NCBI GenBank assembly: GCA_947466075.1
Contig: CANIBP010000011.1
Span: forward strand, 1 to 64,000
Direction of reading: 5' to 3'
Source of the DNA: Verrucomicrobiaceae bacterium
Lineage (GTDB): Bacteria > Verrucomicrobiota > Verrucomicrobiia > Verrucomicrobiales > Verrucomicrobiaceae
DNA: 64,000 nt
The translations under genes were made by a program, and so were the position numbers. The notes under the pieces were generated by a model that did no database searches, was not told where the DNA came from, and saw only the letters and a list, made by a program, of their open reading frames with translations. Each line of letters begins with the position of its first letter. Position 1 is the stretch's first letter. Positions 49,201-55,000 of this stretch are shown piece by piece.

Positions 49201-52059
49201 GGATTGACGCTTTCGAGCGGTGGTGTCTTGAGTGGCACACCCACCGGACTTGGAAGCAGTACCTTTTCAGTGCGTGCAACGGATGCGGATAACTGCGCAT
49301 CCACTCAGCTGTACACTTTCACGGTGGATTATCCCCCGATCACGATTCTTCCTCCGACGTTGCCAGATGCCACCCGCTTGGTGCCCTACTTCCAGCAAAT
49401 CACGGCGATGGGTGGCACCTCACCTTACAGCTTCAGCAGGCTCACTGGCAGTCTGCCCACCGGCCTCTCCATCTCTTCCTCGGGCGTTATCTCTGGGACC
49501 ACCACGGCTGCTCCCGGCACCTACTCCTTCACCGTGCAGGCGCTGGATGCGAACAACGCACCCGGAACACAGCCATACACCATCACCATTCGTTGCCCCA
49601 ACTTCGTCATCACGCCTGCCACTCTCTCAAACGGCACCGTGGGCAGCGCTTACTCCGCACCTTTGACTGCTACGGGCGGCAGTGCGCCGTATGTGTGGAG
49701 CGTGCTCAGTGGTGCACTGCCTTCAGGACTCTCGCTAAGCTCCAGCGGCATCATTTCCGGCACCCCCACGCAGGCGACGACAGCTTCGTTCACGATTGAA
49801 GCACGCGATGCCTTCAACTGCGCCGTGACAAGCCTTTACACCCTCGCGGTGAACTGCCCTTCCATCAGCATCACACCATCGACACTGACGAACGCCTACT
49901 ACGGCACGGCATACAGCCGTCAACTCAGTGTCAGTGGTGGGACCGGGCCTTATACATGGAGTTTGATCGCTGGTTCACCTCCTGCGGGCATCACGATGTC
50001 ATCTGCGGGTCTGCTTTCCGGCACGCCTACCGCCTATGGAAGCGCCAGTTTCACGGTGCGTGTTACGGATTCCTACAATTGCTCCTCCACACAGTCTTAC
50101 TCGCTGTTGGTGAAAGGACTGAGCGTCGGCGATGTCGTCTATGAGGACACCAACTTCAATGGTCTGCGTGACATTGGCGAACCAGGCATCAAGGACGTCA
50201 CCGTCGAACTCTGGGATCCGGGTGCGGATCAAGCCATCGGTGGCATTGGCCCGAACAGCGATCTCATGCTGCGCAGTGCCACCACCGGAGCCTTGGGTCA
50301 GTATCACTTCGACAATCTGCAGCCCGGCACTTTCTTCATGCGCGTTCTCATGCCCACCGCATTGAATATACCTGGGGGTAATCCAGTGAACCTCGACAAT
50401 GGCGTCGATAACGATAACAACGCTGCCTCACAGCCCGGCGGCGCTGGTAGCCCGGTCTTTTCTCCAGTCATCAGCCTCGCAACGGGTAGTGAACCGACGA
50501 CGGATGATGGTGATGCGGACACCGACTACACGGTCGATTTCGGTATCTTCCGCGGCATGAGCGTGGGTAATCTGGTTTGGCAGGACACCAACGACAATGG
50601 AATCCGCGAAAATGGTGAACCCGGGATCGACGACGTGAGCATGGAACTCTGGGCGACAGGCGCTGACAATCGCATCGGTGGCACTGACGACCTGCTCTTG
50701 AAAACCACGACCACGAGCAATGGCGGTGCTTATCTTTTCACGGCACTCCCACCGGTGAAGATTTATGTGCGCATTCCGTCACCACTCGCTACGCAGCCAC
50801 TCTCCAGCAGCAGCACAGTGTTCCTCGATAACGGCGTCGATAACGATGACAACGGCCATCAGGTCAACGGCGGTGCGGTTTACAGTCCTGTCGTGACTCT
50901 GACTGCTGCCGATGAACCTGGCACTGGCGGTGGAACCTACGAAGAAACCACGATCGACTTCGGCTTCCTGAATGTGACGCCGAGCATCTATGTTTCTGCT
51001 ACGCAAGCCGACAGCATCCAGAGCTTCAGTGCCAGCACAGGTCTATACACCGGTTCGCTCGTTCCAGCCTTTGGTAACAGCCTTAGCCAGGGCAATGCCG
51101 ACTACGGCGATGTGCCGTATGCCATGGAACTGGGTCAAGATGGTAACTGGTACGTCGCGCATTACGGAGCCAGCAACATCCGCAAGATCAGCCCAGCCGG
51201 AACAGATCTCGGCACGGTGCTCGACAACTCGACTGCCAGTGTCAGCTTGATCGCGCAGTTCACCATCGGCCCAGACGGCAGCTTCTACGTGGCTGATGCG
51301 AACGGCGGCCGCATCGTTCGCTTCCAAGGTCCGACAGGTAGCAATCCCGGAGCACCGATTGGCACTGCGCCTTTCACCTTCATTACTCAGTCTGGCATTG
51401 AGGATCTCAATTTCGGTCCTGATGGCAACCTCTACCTCGTGGTTCAAACCAGTAACACTCGCGAAATCCGACGTTACAGTGCAACCACCGGTGCTTTGCT
51501 GAATACGATTGTTACCGACACGCAGTTGGTGGACATGGTGCCCGGTGGTCAGCCTATCGCTCTGATCTCAGGCATGGATATCCAAGGTAGCACCCTGTAC
51601 GGCGTGAACCGCAGCGATGGCGAAATATTCAGCATCAATCTCACCACACCTGCGGCTCCTGGCCTGCCGCAGCTCATTGCCACGATTTCCAGCGCAGGCA
51701 AAGGCCAGGTGGACACACGCGACGTCGAGTTTAACCCAGCCGACAACAAGCTCTACATTTCTGGTTACCATTGGGGCAAGCCAGTTAACGCTGGCACCTA
51801 CATCAGTGGTGCGCTGCTCTGTGTTGATGTTGCCGGTGCGCCGAATGGCACGGTGCGTATTAACGAAGTGCCGATTCCGCGTCCGCCAGGGCCGAACAGC
51901 GAAATTTGGGCTGGCCCACGCGATCTAGCCATCGGTCGTCCCTTTGCACCGCTGCCAGATTCTGTCGCCATTGGCTCCGTGGTATGGAACGATCTCGACG
52001 CAGATGGCATTCAGGATGCTGCAGAACCTGGCATTCCTGGTGTGCGTATCGAACTCTAG
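35248..52059 (+). CDS. Giant surface protein, segment 2 (Ig arrays, SdrD-B, LamG, jelly rolls, propeller)
   Basis: 5,603 codons in phase with segment 1; the coordinate is the first GTG after the stop, but no ribosome-binding site or signal peptide exists here, so independent translation is unlikely. Layout: Ig repeats to 37260; two B domains; three Ig repeats (38120-38910); a B domain; a jelly-roll-like domain (39360-40130, DNPSFEFQGLP start); two B domains; Ig repeats 40975-44000 with a LamG domain nested at about 41375-42000; a B domain; a second jelly-roll-like domain (44440-45060); three B domains; a third insert domain (46420-47130); two B domains; eight Ig repeats (48008-50110); two B domains; an NHL/SMP-30-like propeller (50975-51950); and half a B domain cut by TAG at 52057 right after VRIEL. 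Confidence 0.8.
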   Translation: MYAITSGTLPAGLTLNASTGIISGTPTTSNAAGVSITVSATDSFNCAGTKSYTLQICPVVTLATSTFTTPTVGIAYSQNITASGGAAPYTFTLASGSLPAWATLSSAGVFSGTPTSTATNTFTVRATDANGCAGTLVYTSTPGCPTFTITPGALAQGTAGVAYSQTLAVSGGTAPYTSWAITSGKLPAGLTLNASTGVISGTPTASASPATSITVRVNDAYNCQGSQAITLQICPVFTLSPTTLTTPTVGTAYSQTITASGGTAPYTYTLAGGALPSWATLSAAGVLSGTPVNTTTATFTVRATDANGCASMLAYTVTPVCPAITVNPSPLADGLAGSAYSQTLSATGGVAPYTFALTGGTLPVGLTLNATTGSISGTPTTSNAAGVSLTFRTTDTNGCTGTRSITLKVCPVITLLPASLTQPSIGTASSQTITASGGTAPYTFTLAGGLLPAWATLNSAGVLSGTPNNGNTATFTVRATDANGCAGTLAYTVTPVCPTITVNPATLSVPTMNAAYSQALTASGGTSPYTWAVSSGALPTGLTLDTATGLISGTATNLITANFTIRVTDSTACTGTRSYTVTPSCPVIAISPASVANGTVAVAYSQTVSATNGTAPYTWAVSSGTLPAGLTLNTSTGVISGTPTTAGTSAFTLRVSDSNNCLQTQAYSVTIFSLTIGDSVWSDENNNGLKDSGEPGVSGALVQLFSPGSDNAIGGSGAAADTQVGGDVTTSASGVYSFANLVPGKYYVKVTAPSIYTITSGAPVTLDNGVNNDNNGSQPGGTGTALFSPIIDIAVGAEPVNDGDTDPNTDLSIDFGLYNGILLGDLVFLDANGDGVFQSGSETGVAGVSVALMSRGTDNVAYNGDDVVINTTTTNTSGLYNFTVFSAGTYYLRVTPGASQLLAFNGVSADNGTDNDSNAISQPGGAGTAVNSVTFTLSFAGEPGTGGTTNTENTIDIGLRNCPAITITPATLPAVIAGTSYSQTLAASGGVGPYAWTAQAASLPVGIVLSPGGVLSGTPSIASLNNVVVTATDSLGCTATSTIPLRVCPVITLNPSTLPAPVIGFLYSQTITTSGTSATPVTWSASGLPAWLSINSSTGVLSGTATTNTPVSFTLTGTDANGCAGSRAYTVTPVCPSITIGNTTPPNGYLVTSYTHSLTANGGTSPYSFALISGSLPLGLTLASDGTVSGTPTTLGSYTVTVRATDAYTCQSSTSSVSFLIKGVALGNQVWIDMNDDGLRGSTESGAPNLRMQLWSPGINGARDNGAGDDVMIATTMSDSNGLYLFNNLAPGVYYVLIPTPPTFYPKVSTNQVALDNRVNNDNNGIQTVSGNPVVTPLITLSPGAEPSSGSDGDDTDTDSTIDIGFSNINPCQITNLIDNPSFEFQGLPNTTGTPTTVLGYDASGTSFGSNINAFQWLGGTNGTSGIGEPLQRAQILAGNNGSRVSWMESVKSRHGKRMMLLQGTNSCLSLRPAGGGAWSSVLQAGKEYELSIWASSASSGAASILWDLGANAQIFQIITGSTPGIYQYYTVAQGELSATAPGTQQCCGFSGGTVSYPAFGASDYNGWTEATANTLQPIWRQFTYRFRIANAATQSQIDTASVVLSGGSSTNPVAADLVYLCQVSTSATMTIGNLIWNDANKNGVRDTGAFSEIGIGSVSVDLFRSTNDIAGDADDILIGSTTTTPTGAYNFTGLADGKYVVRVTPPTSIPATGGNVVIADNGINNDNNGSQPGGPGTFIYSPVINLGIGSEPINDGDTNPDTELSIDFGLFTGIQLGNQLFIDSNNDGAFSSGTETGVGAGVTVELLDGSVNTVIASTTTNSSGVYGFTVYQPAAYRVRVPTPPALYPLASGVADGADNGEDNDSNALQPGGISTAAISPVITLTAGGEPGNTGNTNVENTIDFGFRGCPTITISPGTLGVAMQYVSYNPLTLTSSGGAGGYTYSISSGTLPNGMTLNSIGIISGTPGASAAPGSYAFTVRSTDNLGCAGTQIYTLTLMNAVVTVTPNTLPGATQYAAYTQNLLAAGGTAPYTWSVGPSALSGAAVWWPGENGAAEVVAGNNGALMNGVAFTTGQVGRAFNFDGVDDYMQVADQSVMRPAQISLEAWVRPGSAAPSGSRILFAKTTTIGSVTDGYGLQQNSGASTVRFWINGTTSVAGTSDFVDAPLALNTWSHVVATYDLTNLRIYVNGVQIASKAFTTAITHSSQPLVMGGSATAGTQWTGALDEPVIYNRAISTAEALSRYNLTTSGNNGLPAGLALNTTTGVLSGTPTTVPTSYPFTVRASDLYSGLGVRSYTLVVGCPVVDITPKTLADAVEYAPYTAVTLNAAGGTAPYLWDITSGALPTGMSLSSAGVLNGTPGSAPGSYAFTVRARDANNCVSTQALSVRVICPTITLTPATLSNAQQFAAYTAVLLDGMGGSAPYTFSIDSGALPAGMSLTSAGLISGTPTATTGDYTAVIRGTDSVGCSGVRSYTVRVDCPVITLSPSSLANGRQYQAYSQTMSASGGNPAYTWSLESGSLPLGLTLSATGIISGTPTAAPGSYTFRVKATDSTGCSGSCDCTILFDCPLITITPTTLPQATTTVAYSQQLTASGGTTPYTWSMAAGALPSGITLSSSGLISGTTMAVGSFSFTAQASDLNGCVKQQALALGVNCAAITITPASLLNATVGTAYSQQLTASGGVGTKTWSLTAGTFPTGMSISPSGLISGTPTGAAGNYSVTIQAMDTNNCPGTIIYVLTVECPVATISPTTAPDGTVALSYSTTLTATGGNAPYTWSIPTGSAPPGLGLNPSGLLSGTPTVPGSYSFTAQARGVYGCTSTATINVTVNCPTLVLSPSNLTSGYRGVAYSQTVTSSGGIGPYNYSVIAGSLPAGLTLNTSTGVISGTPTATGSASFTIRSVDSVTCSGTRDYILTINGLSLGNLVWEDLDQSGTRDAGEQGIGGASLQLFSTIDAVIGNGDDVSQGSTTTDGTGAYAFTGLAPGLYFVRMTTPPTAQPLSSGPQVALDNGIDNDNNGVQTGGKGTTLNSPVVTLAVGREPGDVVGGADADNSIDFALRAVPASITNLLEYDLNSASGGLPAPPSYKNPCVVNAAKIQIEDDMNGLTDISEPTTNGPIRGGSLSRRMRDWDAAYDTGYDAAPITLLQRPDSLWIRYDMDPTATGNIGNLLFDVFRVGSTAPVQGKAILSWKEGSVIRSVVTNNFSLPATGSWYSLNLNWSSFLGGATAVPTGAQLAGKSFMIEIYLWGGDGSGYIDIDNILLQGAATCTPPTLSIGDFVWADTNANGIKNPREPGLSNLTVQLLQPGADNLPNTGDDQLIGTSATDANGYYLFTGLPAGKYFVRLPTPDTLWPLASPAVNLDNGVDNDSNGIQSGGAGTAVSSPVIDLAVGKEPGNLASGGGNQEMTVDFGFSAALTLGNFVFSDNNNNGVVNAGETGVSGAQVELFSSADTTVNNGDDVKVGATFTTAADGLYSFTGLSAGKYFVRLTPPITHPRRSTTSSSTDNGIDNDNNGISQSATGAPIYSPMITLSALTEPGNLLAPFGSNIDNTIDFGLRPTFCSIGNLVYKDGNNNGVYDSGEGVSSVRVELLNSSGSFVTSTTTSSTSSTRGRYQFSSVVPGSYYVRVPASEFAVGKALVNTISIFPASSSDNDVDDNIVGNDDGIDNALPAVNGISSALISLTDSGEVTNSTGESGAFNTIDDSDDNNGNMTIDFGFKASGPTATGCYHFLACDKNRDGVLSSITDWTPAQAYDFNYTPGIAQIDSADLIYDAALSRLDLDVTFNQIGSAKVDAIWFLVSTGSNPATADRAIVYINGMTRSNPCVSIYRYDPALGCQSWQTTANLMVTTAAGNVTGADVLLQRVTETGSAVRFECVLDVSRVNNAVNWSAMGVNASTWEGIQTGGSSGIVLHMVDLTSAPTYDSNGALTSFSYTPSSTTEGLFETDVGGVFSIATEPCSVSPWVSIGNLVWNDANNNGLKDTGELGISGATVQLFNTGADNLIGGSGLNADAQVGGSVVTSSTGLYAFNNLVPGKYYVRVTPTVSIPGASGVVQVLDYDIDNDNNGSQPGGPGTFVFSPVIDLAVAAEPASGVDGDGTNGNNTIDIGLFTGITVGDLVWNDSNNNGLKDTTESGLSGVVAELMSPGADNAIGGTGANADTSLQTTSTLSSGAYSFKTYTAGNYYVRLTPPAAYSLVSSAVVSADNGVNNDNNGSQPGGAGSFVNSMVFLLTAGGEPGSTGVTSTENTIDFGLRSCPVITLTPATLTNAIKGTAYSATFNAAGGNSPYTWSISSGALPSGLTLSSSGVLSGSVTAAPATYSFTVKVTDASNCSATQAMTLAVVCPVLTMSPTTLASVAQNSIISQQFTANGGTAPYTYSRPSGAFPGGISLSASGLLSGTVTGAPGSYTFVIRATDANGCVIDNSITWAITCPTLTLTPTSVPAATQYAAYAAQTLTASNGTAPYAWSFTGTLPTGMILSSGGILSGTPSSAPGTYNITITATDTNGCSRAGVYSIVVNCPSINITAPTFPNGTKGAAYPNQQLTATGGTSPYTWSVAAGALPAGLSLSNTGLISGTPSAIPASYSFTVRATDGVNCSATTAMQIVIACPTLSIGPVPLPSGVQYAAYSRTLSVGGGTAPYTWSLASGVLPTGLTLSSGGVLSGTPTGLGSSTFSVRATDADNCASTQLYTFTVDYPPITILPPTLPDATRLVPYFQQITAMGGTSPYSFSRLTGSLPTGLSISSSGVISGTTTAAPGTYSFTVQALDANNAPGTQPYTITIRCPNFVITPATLSNGTVGSAYSAPLTATGGSAPYVWSVLSGALPSGLSLSSSGIISGTPTQATTASFTIEARDAFNCAVTSLYTLAVNCPSISITPSTLTNAYYGTAYSRQLSVSGGTGPYTWSLIAGSPPAGITMSSAGLLSGTPTAYGSASFTVRVTDSYNCSSTQSYSLLVKGLSVGDVVYEDTNFNGLRDIGEPGIKDVTVELWDPGADQAIGGIGPNSDLMLRSATTGALGQYHFDNLQPGTFFMRVLMPTALNIPGGNPVNLDNGVDNDNNAASQPGGAGSPVFSPVISLATGSEPTTDDGDADTDYTVDFGIFRGMSVGNLVWQDTNDNGIRENGEPGIDDVSMELWATGADNRIGGTDDLLLKTTTTSNGGAYLFTALPPVKIYVRIPSPLATQPLSSSSTVFLDNGVDNDDNGHQVNGGAVYSPVVTLTAADEPGTGGGTYEETTIDFGFLNVTPSIYVSATQADSIQSFSASTGLYTGSLVPAFGNSLSQGNADYGDVPYAMELGQDGNWYVAHYGASNIRKISPAGTDLGTVLDNSTASVSLIAQFTIGPDGSFYVADANGGRIVRFQGPTGSNPGAPIGTAPFTFITQSGIEDLNFGPDGNLYLVVQTSNTREIRRYSATTGALLNTIVTDTQLVDMVPGGQPIALISGMDIQGSTLYGVNRSDGEIFSINLTTPAAPGLPQLIATISSAGKGQVDTRDVEFNPADNKLYISGYHWGKPVNAGTYISGALLCVDVAGAPNGTVRINEVPIPRPPGPNSEIWAGPRDLAIGRPFAPLPDSVAIGSVVWNDLDADGIQDAAEPGIPGVRIEL
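38120..38910 (+). repeat. Putative-Ig array 2
   Basis: Three He_PIG repeats between B domains, opening with CPAITITPATLPAVIAG, CPVITLNPSTLPAPVIG and CPSITIGNTTPPNGYLV. The last ends in a Thr/Ser linker (SSTSSVSFLIKG) into the next B domain. Confidence 0.85.
40975..44000 (+). repeat. Putative-Ig array 3, containing a nested LamG domain
   Basis: Nine He_PIG repeats. The second is interrupted after GGTAPYTWSVGPSALSG by a LamG/concanavalin-like domain (about 41375-42000) and resumes at NNGLPAGLALNTTTGVLSGT. Several repeats here use a QYAAYT-type strand in place of GTAYSQ, marking a sub-family. Confidence 0.88.
48008..50110 (+). repeat. Putative-Ig array 4
   Basis: Eight He_PIG repeats, beginning CPVITLTPATLTNAIKG and ending with CPSISITPSTLTNAYYG before a VKGLSVGDVVYED B domain. 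One unit opens with YPPITILPP, so it lacks the first cysteine. Confidence 0.88.
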
Positions 52060-52065
52060 CGTGAT

Positions 52066-55000
52066 GTGAACGGTAACTCTGCCGATGGAGCTGAATCGCG
52101 TATCGGCTGGACTTACACGGATACCAACGGCCACTATTACTTCTCCGGTCAGGCTCCAGGCGTGTATCAGGTGCAGATTCCGGATTCCAATTTTGTGGAT
52201 GGCCTGCCGCTTGCGGGCAGTGGCTACAGCAGTCCCATTTCCTCCATCTTGGATGATCAAATCGACGGTGATGACAGTGGTCGTCAGCCTGGCGGCCCCA
52301 AGACTCTCGTTTCCAGTCCGCTCATCACACTCACACCTGGAACGGAACCGCTCGGCAATGGCACCACAGGTGCAGAACATGCGCGTGGTGGTGAATTGGA
52401 TAACTACACCGTTGATGCCAATGGCGACATGACCATCGACTTCGGTTTTGTCGAACCCGGCATCATGGGAATCGGCAACCTAGTCTTCGTTGATGCCAAC
52501 GGTAACAATCGTTTCGACGTTGGTGAGGGCCGCGACGAAGCTGCCATCGAACTCTATCGCTGGGGTGACACGCCCGGCGTCACTCAGCCTGTTGCCTCCA
52601 CTGTCACCGCCAACGGTGGCTTGTTCCTCTTCAGCAATCTCTGGCAGGGCCAATACTTCCTGCATCTACCCGCCCCACAGTTTGAGGCGAATGGCAGCCT
52701 GCGTGGCCTGTTCAGCCTACCCGGATTCTCCAACGGCGATGATGACACTGGTGAAGACTCACGCGACTCCGACACGCCCTGGATTACGGGTATTAGCAGC
52801 GGTGTCATCAACCTTGTGCGTGACAGTGCGCCTTCAGATAATGGCACGGAGACGGGTTTCGACTCCTCCACCGATCTCAATGACCTCAATATCGACCTGA
52901 CGGTGGACATCGGCCTCTTCCGTCCGGTAGCACTTGGCAATCTCGTCTTTGCCGACAATAACTCCAACGGCCACTATGATTCAGGTGAAGGACAGCCTGG
53001 TGTGCGCCTTGAACTCTATGCCGATACACAGTTCCCCGGAGTGGATAATCCGCTAGCTTTCACCACCAGTGATTCGGCTGGACGTTACGGCTTCAGTTTC
53101 CTGCGTCCTGGCAACTACATGGTGCACATTCCAGCCTCGCAGTTCTTGTCCAACGGACCGCTGTATCAGCGCATCAGCATTCTCGAAGGTTTAGTGGGGG
53201 ATGATGATGTCGGTGAAGACGGTATCAACAACGGCGAGCCGGTCCTCAATGGTGTCTCATCACTCGTCATCAGCTTGTTCCCAGGCAATGCACCAACCGA
53301 TGATAGTGGCGAATCGGGCTTCGAAAACACTGCTGACAATCAGGTCGATGCCGCAACCGATCTCACCATCGATTTCGGTTTCCAGACACCCGTTGGCGTC
53401 GGCAACCTTGTTTACATCGACAGCAACGAAAATGGCTTTGCCGATGCGGGTGAAGGTGTCGATGGCGTGACCGTGGAACTCTATCGTGGCAATCAAACGC
53501 CCGGTTTCGGTATTCCGATCTTCTCACGCATCACCGGCAACGGCGGTAGATATTTCTTCGATTCACTTCCTGCTGGCAGCTATATCCTCAACATTCCGCC
53601 GTCTGAATTTGAACCCGGACGTCCATTGTATGGCTTGGAATCTGCCGCTGGAGCCAGCAGCGTCACCGCAGTGCTGGATGACAACATCCCAAATAACGAA
53701 AATGGAATCGACGATCCTACGCCGTTCCTTAACGGCATCCGCAGTGGTGTGTTCACCCTCGCCGTCAATGCTGAGCCGGTGGATGTGAACGGTGAGGGTG
53801 GTGCCTTCAACGACATCGATTCATTCGACGATAACAACTATGACCTCACGCTCGACTTTGGTTTTGCTGCGTCGAATCCGAATGGTGTTGGCGTCGGTAA
53901 CCTCGTGTTCATCGATCTTAACGGCAATGGCACGTATGACGCCGGAGAAGGCATCGATGGCGTGAAGGTGAAGTTGTTTGCCGCCGCTGCCGATCCGCTC
54001 ACTGCCAGTGCGATTTCGACGATCACCACCAGCAACGGCGGTTCATACCTGTTCAGCAATCTTGCTGCTGGCGACTACAAAGTCTTTATCCCGCCGTCAG
54101 AGTTCGCTGCTGGCAAGCCGCTTTCTGGCTGGCGCTCGATTCCTGGTGTAGGCGGTGACAACGGTGTCGATGACAACCAAGACGAAAACGGCTCTGATGC
54201 AACAGACCCATCCGCAACCGGCATTGTTTCAACGGTCTTCCATTTGGCTCCCGATGAAGAGCCCACCAACTCGCTCGGTGAGTTCGGCGGGAACGCCTAC
54301 ACGGATGATGTGAACGATGATAACACCGACCTCACCATCGATTTTGGCTTCTTCCGCTCCGTCGGAGTCGGAAATCTGGTCTTCATCGATGCAAACTACA
54401 ATGGTCGTGCGGATGCGGGCGAAGGTGTCGGTGGTGTGACCCTTGAACTCTATCGTGAGAGCATGAATGGAGCCGTGCCTTCCTATTCGTTGTTTGCCCA
54501 AGTTACCTCCGCGACCGACGGCACCTACTTCTTCAGCGATCTAACGGCAAGCCGCTACTTTGTGCGCGTTCCTGCTTCGCAGTTCGACTTCGGCATGCCG
54601 CTTTACCTGCACGCCAGCTCCTTAGGTGTGCAGTCAGGAGATGATCAGCTCGGCGAAGACGGCATCGATGACGGCAATCCATCATCCAATGGCGTTCAGA
54701 CGGCGGTGTTTGAACTCAGCACCACGAATTCCCCTACTGGCAGTCAGGAGGGCGGACATCTCGGCTCTAGCGACGATCTCAATGACATGGCGGTCAATCT
54801 GACCATCGACTTCGGCTTTGTGCCGCAGGTTTCCATTGGCAACCTCGTTTTCAATGACGCCAACAATGATGGCATCTTCGATCCGAACACCGAGACCGGA
54901 ATTGATGGCGTCACTGTTGAGCTATGGTCGAACCAAACGGCTGCTGCCACGGCAGTTACCACCACGACGACCTACGGCGGTGGCCTCTATAACTTCAACG

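Noticed and set aside
33025..50110. CRISPR or DNA satellite in the repeat-rich giant gene
   Set aside because: Repeats are coding, of about 260 bases and diverged at DNA level; there are no short direct repeats with spacers.
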